From positions 1 through 58,875 of the forward strand of contig JAPPNE010000155.1 in the NCBI GenBank assembly GCA_028818775.1: a stretch of 58,875 nt of DNA. Reading direction: 5' to 3'. Below are positions 35,889-46,600 of this stretch, in pieces. Made by a program: the position numbers and the translations under genes. The notes beneath the pieces were generated by a model. That model searched no databases, was not told the DNA's origin, and saw only the letters and a list, made by a program, of their open reading frames with translations. The DNA comes from Deltaproteobacteria bacterium. GTDB lineage: Bacteria > Desulfobacterota > Binatia > UBA9968 > JAJDTQ01. Each line of letters opens with the position of its first letter. Position 1 is the stretch's first letter.

Positions 35889-37085
35889 CTACGAGGCGTG
35901 ATCCGGCTGGCCTTCCTTCGCGCCCACCCGGCCCAGCGCCGACAACCCGCGCAGCCGGCCGATGATGCCGGGGATCTTGTCCGCCGCGAACGCCACTTCC
36001 TCCCGCGTGTTGTAGCGGCTGAGACTGAACCGGACGGCTCCCTGCAGCCAACGCGGCGGCACCTTCATGGCGCGCAGCACGTGGGAGGGTTCCACCGAGC
36101 CCGCCGTGCAGGCGGAGCCGGTGGAAGCGCAGATGCCGAACTCGTCCAGCAGCACGATGATCGACTCGCCCTCCAGGTATTCGAAGGCGATGTTGAGCGT
36201 GTTGGACAGGCGCTCCGCGCGCCCGCCGTTGACCCGGGCGCCCGGACAGGCGGCCAGAAGCGCACGCTCCAGTTGGTCGCGCAGGGCGGTCAACTGCTCG
36301 CGTTCGGCCGGGATGTCCCGGGCCGTGAGCTTCGCGGCCTCTCCCATGCCCACGATGCCGGCGACGTTTTCGGTGCCGGCGCGGCGGTTGCGCTCCTGGT
36401 GGCCGCCGATGATGAACGGCCGCAACGCGATGCCGCGGCGCACGTACAGGGCCCCCACGCCCTTGGGGCCGTGAAACTTGTGGGCCGAGATGGTCAGCAG
36501 GTCGATGGGGCTGTTCTTCACGTCGAGGTCGATCTTGCCCGGCACCTGCACCGCGTCCACGTGGAAGGGAATGCCCCTGGCCTTGACGATCTCGCCGGCT
36601 TCCTGCACGGGAAAGACGACCCCGGTTTCGTTGTTGGCGTACATGATGGAGACCAGGGCGGTGTCATCGGTGAGGGAGTCACGCAGCTCGTCCAGGTCCA
36701 GCCGCCCCTCCTCGTCCACTCCGAGCCAGGTGACCCTGTACCCCTTCTTCTCCAGGTGCTGGCCCAGACCGTGCACCGCGGGGTGCTCCACCGCGGTGGT
36801 GATGAAGTGACGCTTGTCCGGCGAGCCCTCCAGCATGCCGCGGATGGCGGTGTTGTCCCCCTCCGAGCCGCAACTGGTGAACATCACCTCGACTTCGTCG
36901 TCGGCCCCCAGCAGCCCCGCCACCTGTTTGCGCGCGCGGTCGAGGGCGCGGCCGACCCGGGTCCCGAAGCCGTGGATGCTGGACGGGTTGCCGTAGAGCT
37001 CCTTGAGGTAGGGCGCCATGGCCTCGTAGACCGGCGGCGCGACCCGCGTGGTGGCGTTGTTGTCGAAGTAGATGACGTCGGCCAT
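35889..37085 (-). CDS. nifS: Cysteine desulfurase, NifS-like
   Basis: A 398-residue PLP enzyme that takes sulfur from cysteine for Fe-S cluster building. It begins VIYFDNNATT, has the PLP lysine in SAHKFHGPKG near residue 203-212, HQERNRRAGTENVAG near 237-251, and the sulfur-carrying cysteine in ASTGSACTAGSVEPSHV near 330. Lengths and motifs fit the group I NifS/IscS class. Start MADVIYF is chosen over a site 12 codons upstream. It lies five bases after the A-type carrier gene; a second desulfurase lies on the other side of that carrier. Confidence 0.92.
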   Translation of the reverse strand: MADVIYFDNNATTRVAPPVYEAMAPYLKELYGNPSSIHGFGTRVGRALDRARKQVAGLLGADDEVEVMFTSCGSEGDNTAIRGMLEGSPDKRHFITTAVEHPAVHGLGQHLEKKGYRVTWLGVDEEGRLDLDELRDSLTDDTALVSIMYANNETGVVFPVQEAGEIVKARGIPFHVDAVQVPGKIDLDVKNSPIDLLTISAHKFHGPKGVGALYVRRGIALRPFIIGGHQERNRRAGTENVAGIVGMGEAAKLTARDIPAEREQLTALRDQLERALLAACPGARVNGGRAERLSNTLNIAFEYLEGESIIVLLDEFGICASTGSACTAGSVEPSHVLRAMKVPPRWLQGAVRFSLSRYNTREEVAFAADKIPGIIGRLRGLSALGRVGAKEGQPDHAS

Positions 37086-37090
37086 GGCTC

Positions 37091-37420
37091 TTACACCACG
37101 AACGAGGCGCCGCACCCGCAACTGCGTTTCACGTTGGGGTTCTGGAACACGAAGGCCGCCTCCATCAGGGTCTCCTTGTAGTCCAGCTCGGTGCCGCCCA
37201 GGTAGAGCAGGCTCTTCAGGTCTACGATCACCTTGGCGCCGCCTTGCTCGAAGATGCGGTCCGTGGGCTTGGGGTCGTCGAGATCCATCTTGTACTGCAA
37301 CCCGGAGCAGCCTCCGCCCACGACCTTCAGGCGCAGGCCGGTACAGTCGCGCTCGTCCTGTTCGAGCAGCTCCTTGATGCGGTTGGCCGCGCTCTCCGTG
37401 ATCTGGACTTCTGTGGCCAT
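37091..37420 (-). CDS. A-type iron-sulfur cluster carrier protein (IscA/ErpA family)
   Basis: A 109-residue HesB/IscA-family protein carrying Fe-S clusters to target enzymes. The three cysteine ligands are in GGGCSGLQY near residue 36-44 and SCGCGASF near the end (positions 102-109). It starts MATEVQITESAANRIKELL, as ErpA-like proteins do. It sits between two cysteine desulfurase genes (59 and five bases away) in one minus-strand run. The distinction between ErpA and IscA cannot be settled from sequence alone. Confidence 0.93.
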   Translation of the reverse strand: MATEVQITESAANRIKELLEQDERDCTGLRLKVVGGGCSGLQYKMDLDDPKPTDRIFEQGGAKVIVDLKSLLYLGGTELDYKETLMEAAFVFQNPNVKRSCGCGASFVV

Positions 37421-37479
37421 TGCGTGTTCCCGTGCGCCGTGGGCGTGTCCCCCTTGGGCGAGTCCGGCCCGCCGGCGCG

Positions 37480-38688
37480 CTATTTCCCGGCGGCCGCCCG
37501 CGCCGGCCTGGCCGCCCCGGCCCGCCTGGCGTAGGCCGGCGAGAGCCCGCGCAAGCGGTTGACTTCTTCCTCCACCCGGTTCAGCACGTAGTCCACCTCT
37601 TCCTCGGTGTTGAACCGGCCCAGGCCGAAGCGGATAGAACCGTGGGCGAGATCCTCCCGCAATCCCATGGCCTTGAGCACGTGGGAGGGCTCCAGCGCGG
37701 CGGAGGTGCAGGTGGAACCGGCGGAGACCGCCACGTCGTTGAGCCCCATGATCAGGGACTCGCCTTCGACGAAGCCGAAGGCCACGTTCAGGTTGCCGCA
37801 CAGGCGCTCCGTGGGATGCCCGTTGAGGTGCAGCTCGTCCAGGCGCGCGAACAGGCCGGCCTCAAGGCGGTTCCGCAGATGGGTGATGTGCGGCAGTTCT
37901 TCGGCCATCTCCGCGCGCGCGATCTCGCACGCCCTGCCGAAGCCGACGATGCCGGGCACGTTGAGCGTGCCCGAGCGCATGCCCCCCTCGTGGCCGCCGC
38001 CGTGGATGGTGGGGCTCAGGCGCACCGCCGGCTTGCGCGCGCTGACGTAGAGCGCGCCGATCCCCTTGGGGCCGTGCAGCTTGTGGGCGGTCATGGAAAG
38101 GAGGTGGATCCCCGACGCTTCCACGTCGATGGGCATCTTGCCCACCGCCTGGGTGGCGTCGGAATGGAACAGGATGCCGTGTTCGGCGGCGATCCGGCCG
38201 ATTTCCTCCAGCGGCTGGATGGTGCCGACCTCGTTGTTGGCCGCCATGATGGAGATGAGCAGGGTCCTGCCGTCGATGGCCGCGCGCAGCTTTTCGAGGT
38301 TCACCGTGCCGCGCGCGTCCACGGGGAGGTAGGTGACGCGGAAGCCGTGGCGTTCCAGGAACTTGCAGGAATCCAGCACCGCCTTGTGCTCGGCCGCGCA
38401 GGTGATGACGTGGTCGCCCCGGTCGCGGTGCATTTCCGCCACCCCCTGGATGGCGAGGTTGTCCGACTCGGTGGCGCCGCTGGTGAAGACGATCTCCTTG
38501 GGCGCGGCGCCGATCAGCGCGGCCACGTTCTTGCGCGCCTCGTACACCGCCGCATCCGCCTCCCAGCCGAACGCGTGCTTGCTCGCCGAGTTGCCGAACT
38601 GTTCCGTGAAGAACGGCAGCATGGCCTCCACCACCCGCGGGTCCACCGGCGTCGTCGCATGATTGTCGAAGTAGACAGGGAGCTTCAC
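37480..38688 (-). CDS. iscS: Cysteine desulfurase, IscS-like
   Basis: A 402-residue PLP-dependent desulfurase. It opens PVYFDNHATTPVDPRVVEAM, with SGATESDNLAI near residue 70, the PLP lysine in TAHKLHGPKG near 201-210, GGGHEGGMRSGTLNVPG near 232-248, and the active cysteine in AGSTCTSAALEPSHVL near 324. GGGHE-GMRSGT is typical of IscS. An alanine-rich tail of about 20 residues is added. It is the first gene of the Fe-S run, with its own likely promoter upstream. No IscU or NifU scaffold gene is visible here. Confidence 0.93.
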   Translation of the reverse strand: MKLPVYFDNHATTPVDPRVVEAMLPFFTEQFGNSASKHAFGWEADAAVYEARKNVAALIGAAPKEIVFTSGATESDNLAIQGVAEMHRDRGDHVITCAAEHKAVLDSCKFLERHGFRVTYLPVDARGTVNLEKLRAAIDGRTLLISIMAANNEVGTIQPLEEIGRIAAEHGILFHSDATQAVGKMPIDVEASGIHLLSMTAHKLHGPKGIGALYVSARKPAVRLSPTIHGGGHEGGMRSGTLNVPGIVGFGRACEIARAEMAEELPHITHLRNRLEAGLFARLDELHLNGHPTERLCGNLNVAFGFVEGESLIMGLNDVAVSAGSTCTSAALEPSHVLKAMGLREDLAHGSIRFGLGRFNTEEEVDYVLNRVEEEVNRLRGLSPAYARRAGAARPARAAAGK

Positions 38689-38710
38689 GAGAAATACCTC
38701 CAGAACCTTT

Positions 38711-38740
38711 CATTTAGGCTGCCGGCTCGGCGATTGTCAA
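38711..38740 (-). promoter_or_regulatory. Promoter for the iscS run
   Basis: On the minus strand a perfect TTGACA (38740-38735), an 18-base spacer and TAAATG (38716-38711) precede the iscS ATG at 38688. It lies immediately after the terminator of the uvrA-like gene, so the Fe-S genes probably form their own transcript. Confidence 0.5.
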
Positions 38741-38759
38741 GAAAGAGCCGGGATGGCTC
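38739..38759 (-). terminator. Terminator after the uvrA-like gene
   Basis: On the minus strand GAGCC, ATCCC, GGCTC then TTTCTT: a five-base stem and a T-rich tail located 25 bases after the uvrA-like stop. Confidence 0.5.
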
Positions 38760-38783
38760 CTCGACGTGGCGCGGCCGCGCCGG

Positions 38784-41333
38784 CTACGCGCGGGCCGAGC
38801 GGTCGGGGCTTTGCAACTCCCTCAGGCATTGCCCGGTGGCGGACTCGCCCTTTCGCATGACCTCCTCGGGGGTCCCTGACGCCACCACGTGGCCGCCGTT
38901 CTCGCCGCCCTCGGGGCCCAGGTCCACGATGTAGTCGGCGCAGCGGAGGAAGTCCGGGTTGTGCTCGATGGCGATGACCGTGTGGCCGGCTTCCACCAGC
39001 CGGTCGAGGATCTCCACCAGCCGGGTCACCTCCTCGAAGTGGAGGCCGGTGGTGGGCTCGTCGAAGAGATACAGGGCGCGGCCTCCGGGCCGCTTGCTCA
39101 GCTCCCGCGCGAGCTTCACCCGTTGCGCCTCGCCGCCCGAGAGCGTCGTGGCCGGCTGTCCCAGCCGAAGGTAGCCGAGTCCCACCTGCCACAGGGTCTC
39201 CAGCCGCGCCCGCACCAGCGGCACGTTGCCCAGAAGCTCCAGCGCCTCGGTGACGGTGAGATCGAGCACGTCGGCGATGCTGGCTCCCTTGTAGCGGATC
39301 TCCAGCGTCTCGCGATTGTAGCGGCGCCCGCCGCACACGTCGCAGGTCACGGACACGTCCGGCAGGAACTGCATCTCGATGCCGGCCGTGCCCGCGCCTT
39401 GACACGCTTCGCATCGCCCGCCCGCCGCGTTGTAGGAGAAGCGTCCGGCGCCGTAGCCCCGCAGCCGGGCCTCGGGCAGGCGCGCGAACAGGTTCCGCAA
39501 GGGGTCGAAGAGTCCGCCGTAGGTGGCGGGAGTGGAGCGGCTGTTGCGCCCGATGGACGCCTGATCGACGTAGAGGACGCGGTCGAAGGCGTCGAGGCCG
39601 GCGACGGCGGGAGATGAACGCGTTGGACCGCGTGGCGCTGCCCTTGCCGCGTGGCGCGGATGCCGTTGCGCCGCCTCGTACAAGGTGTCCGCCACGAGGC
39701 TGCTCTTGCCCGAGCCGGAGACGCCGGTGACACAGGTCATCGCCCCCATTGGGAAGTCTACGTCGATGTTCTTCAGGTTATGGCGCGTTGCGTTCTTGAT
39801 CGAGATCGTGCCGGTGCCGGTTCGGCGCCGAGGGGAGGGCGGCGGCGGCGCGCCGGCCAGATACGGTCCGGTGCGGGACGCGGGGTTCGCGCGAATCTCC
39901 TCCACCGACCCGGTGGCGAGCACCTCTCCTCCCTCGACCCCCGCTCCCGGCCCCATGTCGATGACGTGGTCCGCGGCCAGGATCACGTCCCGGTCGTGCT
40001 CCACCACCAGCACGGTGTTGCCCGCGTCCTTGAGTTGCCGCAGGATGTCGAGGAGCCGCGCGGTGTCGCGCGGGTGGAGCCCGACGGTGGGTTCGTCGAG
40101 CACGTAGATCACGCCCGAGAGATGCGCGCCGATGTGGGCGGCCAGCCGAATCCTCTGGCACTCGCCCCCCGAAAGGCTGTCCGACGGCCGCGCCAGGGTC
40201 ATGTAACCCAACTCCAGCCGCAGCAGCGCATCGGTGCGTTCGCGGATCTCGCGCAGGACGTTCCCAGCCACCGCGGACTCGCGTTCCTCCAGGGTCAGTT
40301 CTTGGATAAATCGGTATAAGTCGTTCAGCGGCAACGCAGAAACCTGGGCAATGTGCAACCCGCCGATCTTCACCTTCAGGCTTTCCGGCCGCAGGCGGGT
40401 CCCGTGGCACTCGGCACACGGCGGTTGGCCGGCCTCCGCGGAGCCGTCGTCGTCCTTGCGGGACCGCCCGCGCGCCTGGACGCCGAGCCCGCGGCACGCC
40501 GGACAGGCTCCGTGCGGGCTGTTGAACGAGAAGAGCTGCGGCACCGTCTCGGGGAACGGCGTGCCGCATTCCAGACACGCGGCGCGTTGGGTATAGCGAC
40601 AGGACTCCGCGCCGGCGCCGTCACGCACCTCGATGGCCACGACCCCGTCGCCGTGTTCCAGGGCGACCTCCAGGGAGTCCGCCAGCCGTTTGGCGATGCC
40701 CTCCCGCGCCACCAGCCGGTCCACCACCAACTCGGCCCGGTCGGGCGGAGCCGAGCCGGCCGCCTCCGCCACTTCGGCCAACTCCGCGACCTCGCCGCCC
40801 ACCTTGACGCGCACGAATCCCGCGCGCACCACCCGTTCGATCTCGCGCCGGAACTCGTCCGGGCCGCCGCAACGCAAGGGAGCCAGCACCTCGACGCGGG
40901 CGCCGGCCGGCCGCTCCAGGACCGCGTCCACCATCTGCTGCACCGTGTGCACGACGATGGGCTGGCCGCAACGCAGGCAATGAGCGCGTCCGACGTGGGT
41001 GAACAGCAGCCGCAAATGGTCGTGAATCTCGGTCAGCGTCCCCACCGTGGAACGGGGGTTCTCGTGGAAACGCTGTTGAGGCACCGCGATGGCCGGGGAA
41101 AGCCCGCGGATGGAGTCCACGTCCGCCCGCGCCAGCGGGTTCAGGAGCTGGCGCGCGTAGGTGGACAGCGACTGCATGTAGTGCCGCTGCCCTTCCGCGT
41201 ACACCGTGTCGAACGCCAGCGACGACTTCCCCGACCCCGAAACCCCGGTGATCACCACCAGCTTGCCGCGCGGGATCTCGACGTCGACGTTCTTGAGATT
41301 GTGGACGCGCGCGCCCTCGATGAGGATGCTCAT
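38784..41333 (-). CDS. uvrA: UvrA-like excinuclease ABC subunit A with shortened insertion region
   Basis: An 849-residue UvrA-family protein with two ABC ATPase modules. Walker [10 protein letters not shown] occurs near residue 30 and again in the second half (near 572). The signatures [12 protein letters not shown] and [12 protein letters not shown] precede [10 protein letters not shown] and [10 protein letters not shown]. Zinc cysteines are in [18 protein letters not shown] and [16 protein letters not shown]. UvrA scans DNA for damage and loads UvrB. It is about 90 residues shorter than standard UvrA, because the insertion domain between the first zinc finger and CAECHGTRL is nearly absent. 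The UvrB-binding region seems kept. The ATG overlaps the pdxA stop by four bases. Class II UvrA2 is the alternative name. Confidence 0.88.
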   Translation of the reverse strand: MSILIEGARVHNLKNVDVEIPRGKLVVITGVSGSGKSSLAFDTVYAEGQRHYMQSLSTYARQLLNPLARADVDSIRGLSPAIAVPQQRFHENPRSTVGTLTEIHDHLRLLFTHVGRAHCLRCGQPIVVHTVQQMVDAVLERPAGARVEVLAPLRCGGPDEFRREIERVVRAGFVRVKVGGEVAELAEVAEAAGSAPPDRAELVVDRLVAREGIAKRLADSLEVALEHGDGVVAIEVRDGAGAESCRYTQRAACLECGTPFPETVPQLFSFNSPHGACPACRGLGVQARGRSRKDDDGSAEAGQPPCAECHGTRLRPESLKVKIGGLHIAQVSALPLNDLYRFIQELTLEERESAVAGNVLREIRERTDALLRLELGYMTLARPSDSLSGGECQRIRLAAHIGAHLSGVIYVLDEPTVGLHPRDTARLLDILRQLKDAGNTVLVVEHDRDVILAADHVIDMGPGAGVEGGEVLATGSVEEIRANPASRTGPYLAGAPPPPSPRRRTGTGTISIKNATRHNLKNIDVDFPMGAMTCVTGVSGSGKSSLVADTLYEAAQRHPRHAARAAPRGPTRSSPAVAGLDAFDRVLYVDQASIGRNSRSTPATYGGLFDPLRNLFARLPEARLRGYGAGRFSYNAAGGRCEACQGAGTAGIEMQFLPDVSVTCDVCGGRRYNRETLEIRYKGASIADVLDLTVTEALELLGNVPLVRARLETLWQVGLGYLRLGQPATTLSGGEAQRVKLARELSKRPGGRALYLFDEPTTGLHFEEVTRLVEILDRLVEAGHTVIAIEHNPDFLRCADYIVDLGPEGGENGGHVVASGTPEEVMRKGESATGQCLRELQSPDRSARA

Positions 41334-42325
41334 GCCCCTCCGTCGGACGTCCGCCCGCGCGCCAGTTCCGCCGCCAGCAGGATGGCCTGCTTCATGCTGC
41401 GGCTGTCCGCGACTCCCTTGCCGGCGATGTCGTACGCGGTGCCGTGGTCCACGGAGGTCCGGATGAGCGGCAGGCCCAGGGTGAGGTTGACGCCGTCGGT
41501 GAAGTGCAGCAGCTTGAACGGGCCGAGCCCCTGGTCGTGGTACATGCACACCACCGCGTCGAACTCCCCGCGCGCGGCGCGGTGGAACAGGCTGTCCGCC
41601 GGGATCGGACCGGACACGTCCATGCCGCGGGCGGCGCACTCGCGCACCGCCGGCCGGATCACCCGCCGCTCCTCCCCGCCGAACATTCCGTCTTCGCCCC
41701 CGTGGGGGTTCAGGGCGGCCACCGCCACCCGCGGCTCGGCTATGCCGAACCATTCCCGCAATGCCCGATGGGTCAGCTCGACGGTGGTGCGCACGCGCCC
41801 GCGGGTCAGCGTCGCGGCGACCTCGGTCAGCGGCAGGTGCACCGTCACCAGCACCACCTTGAGGCGTGTTCCATGGAGCATCATGCGCACTTCCCGGGTA
41901 CGGGTGAGGTCGGCCAGAAGCTCGGTGTGGCCGGGATAGAGGTGGCCCGCGTCGTTCAGGGCCTTCTTGCTGATGGGCGCCGTGGCCATGGCGTCGGCGG
42001 TGCCCTCCTTGATGAGGTCCACCGCCCGGAGGATGTAGCGGTACGCGGCTTCGCCGCCGGCGCGACTGGTCCGGCCTGGCCGCACCTGGGCGGGTTTCAG
42101 ACCGGAGACCTCCTCGACGACGACGGGCGCGCCTGCCGCCCTCGGTTCATCCGGCTTCCGAACCGGCCATCGCGGGGCACGGGCCTGTTCGAGCATCAAG
42201 GGGTCGCCCACGAGAACCACGCGGCAGGCGCGTCGCACCGCCGCGTCACGGGCCGCCTTGACGGCCACTTCGGGGCCGATCCCGGCGGGATCGCCCATGC
42301 TCACGGCGACTACCGGTTTCGGCAT
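41330..42325 (-). CDS. pdxA: 4-hydroxythreonine-4-phosphate dehydrogenase
   Basis: A 331-residue NAD-dependent enzyme of pyridoxal phosphate synthesis. It starts [17 protein letters not shown], has [14 protein letters not shown] (near residue 116), the metal histidine in [10 protein letters not shown] (near 132), [14 protein letters not shown] (near 197-210) and the second metal site in [14 protein letters not shown] (near 257-270). It lies between surA-like and uvrA-like genes, recalling the surA-pdxA order known from E. coli. The product, PLP, is the cofactor of the two desulfurases downstream. Confidence 0.95.
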   Translation of the reverse strand: MPKPVVAVSMGDPAGIGPEVAVKAARDAAVRRACRVVLVGDPLMLEQARAPRWPVRKPDEPRAAGAPVVVEEVSGLKPAQVRPGRTSRAGGEAAYRYILRAVDLIKEGTADAMATAPISKKALNDAGHLYPGHTELLADLTRTREVRMMLHGTRLKVVLVTVHLPLTEVAATLTRGRVRTTVELTHRALREWFGIAEPRVAVAALNPHGGEDGMFGGEERRVIRPAVRECAARGMDVSGPIPADSLFHRAARGEFDAVVCMYHDQGLGPFKLLHFTDGVNLTLGLPLIRTSVDHGTAYDIAGKGVADSRSMKQAILLAAELARGRTSDGGA

Positions 42326-42359
42326 GGCCACCCGGTGCGTCCTTGTTGGCGACCGAACC

Positions 42360-43634
42360 CTATGGGTTGGCATCCGGCGCGGCGGGTGCCGCCGGGGCGC
42401 CTTCGATGGGATCGTTGAGCGGCACGTCCGGATCGTCCCCCGCCTCGGTGGTGAACAGCGGTATGCCGAACAGCTTGACTCTCTTGCGATCGCTCACGCC
42501 CGAAGGGTCGGGGAGGGGTTCTTCGTCGTAGATGTAGGTGAGCGGGTTGACATAGTCCCAGAAGCCCTTTGGCTTTTCCGGCGGCGCGGTGGTGGCCATG
42601 AGGCTGCCGACGGTGCCGCGCTCGGCCTCCAGCGCCTCGAAGTCGTATTCGGAGAGCTTGACTTCCACGCGGTGCTTCTTGCGCAGGTCGGTCTTGAGCC
42701 ACTTGGCGAACCGTTCCCGGAGCGTCTTGGTGTAGAGTTCGTCGCGCACCTGCTCGGAAACCGACTCGAAGCTCCGCCTCACGCCGCCCTCGCGGTCCTC
42801 CGCCCTGACCAGGTGGTAGCCCAGGCTGGTGCGGACGGGCGGGCTGATCTCGCCTTTTTGTAAAGCCGCGGCCGCCTTGGCCAGGGAATCGGGCAGATCC
42901 CCGGGCTTGACCCAGCCGATGTCGCCGCCCTCGCTCGCGCCCGCGCCCTCGGAGTGGGTGCGCGCCAGCGCGGCGAAGTCGGCGCCGTCCACGATCTCCT
43001 GACGCAATTCTTCGATGCGTGCGCGCACCGCCTGCTCCTGGTCGGTGAAAGCGCCTTCGCCCGCGCTCAGCATGAGGTGGCGGAGACGGAGCCTGAGTTC
43101 GGTGCGATACAGGAGCGGGTTGGCGTCGTAGTAGCGCTTGGCGTCCTGCATCGTAATGTGGATCCGCTGGCGCACGTTGCGGCGGATCAGCTCGTCCCGC
43201 TCGATCTGGCGCCGGACCTCGTCGCGGTATTGCCGCATGTCCTTGCCTTGGCGCTCGAGAAGGCCGGCGAACTGCGCGGGGGAGAGCCGGTTTTGCTCCC
43301 GCAGGGCGCGGATGTAGCCGTCGATGTCCTCGTCGCGCACGCGGATGCCCGTGCCCCTCACCTCGGCCTGGACAAGCTCGTCGGTGATGAACTCCTCCAG
43401 CCATTCCTGAGGGGCGCGTCCCGCGGTCAGTTCGTCGAGGCGCACGTCCTTCCCGAGCCGATCCCGGGTGAACTTCCTCAGGTCCGAGAAGGTGTGGGGC
43501 ACACCATTGACCACGACGACGACCTTCTCGACGAGATTCGCGGAAGCGGCGCCGGAGAGCAGGACACAGAGCGCGGCGAATGCCACGGCACCCAGGGCCG
43601 GCTTCGAAAAAGGGCGTTGGCAAGCGAACTTCAT
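42360..43634 (-). CDS. surA: SurA-like periplasmic peptidyl-prolyl isomerase
   Basis: A 424-residue periplasmic chaperone-like protein. A signal peptide ends near residue 32 (SGAASA). The SurA N-terminal helical domain follows (about 35-160), then one parvulin (PpiC) domain near 175-280 with RLRHLML, GADFAALARTHSEG, GGDIGWVKPGDL and GYHLVR. SurA folds outer-membrane proteins. E. coli SurA has two parvulin domains; this one has a single domain and a distinct 90-residue tail containing GFWDYVNPLTYIYDEE and ending in A/P-rich sequence. The start MKFACQ is chosen for the signal peptide. mfd lies 20 bases upstream. Confidence 0.85.
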   Translation of the reverse strand: MKFACQRPFSKPALGAVAFAALCVLLSGAASANLVEKVVVVVNGVPHTFSDLRKFTRDRLGKDVRLDELTAGRAPQEWLEEFITDELVQAEVRGTGIRVRDEDIDGYIRALREQNRLSPAQFAGLLERQGKDMRQYRDEVRRQIERDELIRRNVRQRIHITMQDAKRYYDANPLLYRTELRLRLRHLMLSAGEGAFTDQEQAVRARIEELRQEIVDGADFAALARTHSEGAGASEGGDIGWVKPGDLPDSLAKAAAALQKGEISPPVRTSLGYHLVRAEDREGGVRRSFESVSEQVRDELYTKTLRERFAKWLKTDLRKKHRVEVKLSEYDFEALEAERGTVGSLMATTAPPEKPKGFWDYVNPLTYIYDEEPLPDPSGVSDRKRVKLFGIPLFTTEAGDDPDVPLNDPIEGAPAAPAAPDANP

Positions 43635-43654
43635 GGCAGGGTAACCATACATTT

Positions 43655-46600
43655 CTAGGAAATCACGTGCAATAACTCGCAGGTCTCACGGATGAGGCCG
43701 GGCCAGTCCGCGTGGTCCGGAGTGTACGACAGGCGTCCCTCGGGCGAGAAACGGAAGTTCCGGTGATCCTCCTGCGCGAGCTTCAGCAGGCGGTCGACGT
43801 CGAGGGTGGAGGTGGCGTGGAAGTTCAGCGACAGGCGGCCGTCCTGGTAGATGATCTGGGTCGCCAGGGCGCGGATCAGCGCGCGCCGCAGCTCCATGAC
43901 CCGGAACAGGTTCTCCACCACCTCGGGGTAGTGGCCGTAGCGGTCGCGGATCTCGTCCCGGATCTCCCCCAGTTGCTCCGCGTCCTCCAGGTTGGCCAAA
44001 CGCTTGTAGAACAGCAGCCGCTGGTTGGCGCTGGGCATGTAGTCGTCGGGGAAGTAGGCGGGAATGCCCAGCCGGATCTCGGGTTCCACGGCGACCCGGC
44101 GCTCTTCGCCCTTCAATTCGTGGATGGTCTCTTCCATCATCTGGGTGTAGAGCTCGAAGCCCACCGCGGCGATCTGGCCGGACTGCTCCCGGCCCAGCAG
44201 GTTGCCGGCGCCGCGGATCTCCAGGTCGTGCAGCGCCAGCTTGAAGCCGCTGCCCAGCTCGTCCAGCTCCTGCAGCGCCCGCAGGCGCTTTTCCGCGTCC
44301 CTGGTCACGGTGCCGCTTCCGGGCAGCAACAGGTAGGCGTAGGCGCGCCGCGACGAACGCCCGACCCGCCCCCGCAGCTGGTAGAGCTGGGCCAGGCCGA
44401 AGCGGTCGGCGCGGTTGATGATGATGGTGTTGGCGTTGGGATAGTCCAGGCCCGACTCGATGATGGCCGAGCACACCAGCACCTGGGCCTCGTTCTCGTG
44501 GAACCGGTCCATGCTCTTCTTCAGCTCGGCCGGAGTCATCTGCCCGTGGGCGATGGTGACCCGGGCCTCGGGCACCAGGTCCATGATCTTCTGCCCCGTA
44601 CGCTGGATGCTCTCCACCCGGTTGTGCAGGAAGAACACCTGGCCCTCGCGGTTGATCTCCCGCAGGATGGCGTCGCGGATTACGCCCTCGTCGTAGCGCG
44701 TCACGTAGGTGCGCACCGCGAGCCGGTTGGGCGGCGCCGTCTCGATGACGCTCAGGTCGCGGATCCCCGACAGCGACATGTGCAGCGTGCGCGGGATCGG
44801 CGTGGCCGTGAGGCTCATGACGTCCACGGTGGCGCGGAGCTGCTTGAGCTTCTCCTTGTGGCCGACGCCGAAGCGGTGTTCCTCGTCGATGACCACGAGC
44901 CCGAGGTTTTTGAAGGCCACGTCCTTTTGCAGCAGCCGGTGGGTGCCGATGACGACGTCGATGAGCCCGTTGGCGAGGTCCTTGAGCGACTCCTGCACGG
45001 TCTTGCCGGTGACGAAGCGGCTCAGGCTCTCCACCCGCACCGGGTAGGGCTCGAAGCGGGCGCGGAAGGTCTCCAGGTGCTGCTGGGTCAGGATCGTGGT
45101 GGGCGCCAGCACGGCCACCTGCCTGCCGTCCATCACCGCCGTGAAGGCCGCGCGCATGGCCACCTCGGTCTTGCCGTAGCCCACGTCGCCGCAGATGAGC
45201 CGGTCCATGGGCTTGCTCTGCGTCATGTCCTTCAGGGTGTCGGCGATGGCCTGTTCCTGGTCCGGCGTCTCGTCGTACTCGAAGGCGGCCTCGAACTCCC
45301 GGTAGGCCTGGTCCGGCGGCGGGAAGGTGTGCCCTTCGTGCACCTCGCGGGCGGCGTAGACCCGCAGCAGCTCCTTGGCCATGGCCACGACGGACTTGCG
45401 CGTCCGCGCCTTGAGCTTGAGCCAGGAGGTCCCGCCCAGGCGGTCCAGCACCGGCGCGGCGCCGTCCGCGCCGATGAACTTCTGCACCAGGTTGATGCGG
45501 TCGATGGGCAGGTACAGGCGGTCGCCGCCCTGGTACTCCAGGTGCAGGAACTCGCCCTCCGTGCCCGCCACCTTGAGGTACCTGAGGCCGCGGTAGATGC
45601 CGATGCCCTGGTCGAGGTGCACCACCACGTCGTCCTGGCGCAGCTCGCTCAGGCTGGTGATGAAGTGGCCGGCGTTCTCGCGCTTGCGTACGGACCGGTC
45701 GCGTTTCCTGCGCCCCCAGAGCTCTTCCAGGGTGACGAGGATCAGCCCCTCGTCGGGGAGGCGGATTCCCTGGGTCAGGTCTCCCAGGAGGATCTCGGGA
45801 CCGTTGCGGGAGGCTCCCGCCGCTTCCTGGAAGGACCGCTCCGAGATGGGCAGGTCCACGTCGTAGTAAGCCAGCAGTTGCTGCAGGCGCTGCGCGTCGC
45901 CGGGATGGCCCGCGACGAACAGCACCCGCTGGCCGCGCCACTGCTCCAGGTGCTCCACCAGCGGCGCCAGCGATCGTTCCGCTCCCTGGGGGGCGGTCAG
46001 AGCCGTGTGCAGGTCGGTATTCGTGTAGGAGCGTACCGAGATCCCCGACGCGGGGTCCTCCGAGGCGGCGAGGGTGTCCAGGCTTTCGCTGTGGAGCTGC
46101 CGGAACGCCGCGGCCTCCTCGCGCCAGCCGTCCGGGTCCAGGTAGAGGGCTTCGGCGGGAGCGTGGAAGCGCCCGTCCGCCGCGGCCTTGGCCGCGCGCT
46201 GCGCCACCAGCTTCTCGAACCGCTCCAGCTCCTCTTCCACCCGCGCCGGCTGGTCGCACCAGACGATGCCGCGGCGCGGCAGGTGGTCCAGCAGCGACGG
46301 CAGCGGGCGGTCGTAGAAATAGGGGACCAGGAACTCCATCCCGGCGAAGCCGACCCCCTCGCGCACCGACTCCAGCAGCGCGCGCTTGTCCTTGCGGGTG
46401 AAGCCCAGCTCGTCCGCGCGTTCCTCGATGCGCAGGAGCGTGTCGCGGCTGGTGCCCGGCCCCGCGGTGAACTCCTTGATGGGCAGCAGCAGCAGCTCCT
46501 CGCGGTACGAGCGCGAGCGCTGGGTGCGCGGGTCGAACTCGCGGATGGACTCGATGCGGTCGTCCGCGAACTCCAGGCGCACGGGCCGTCCGTAGCCCGG

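Noticed and set aside
34209..37181. 990-codon open frame on the plus strand
   Set aside because: It is the antisense shadow of the SDR, acyltransferase and NifS-like genes, a product of high GC content; its translation is His/Gly/Arg/Ala-rich with no motifs.
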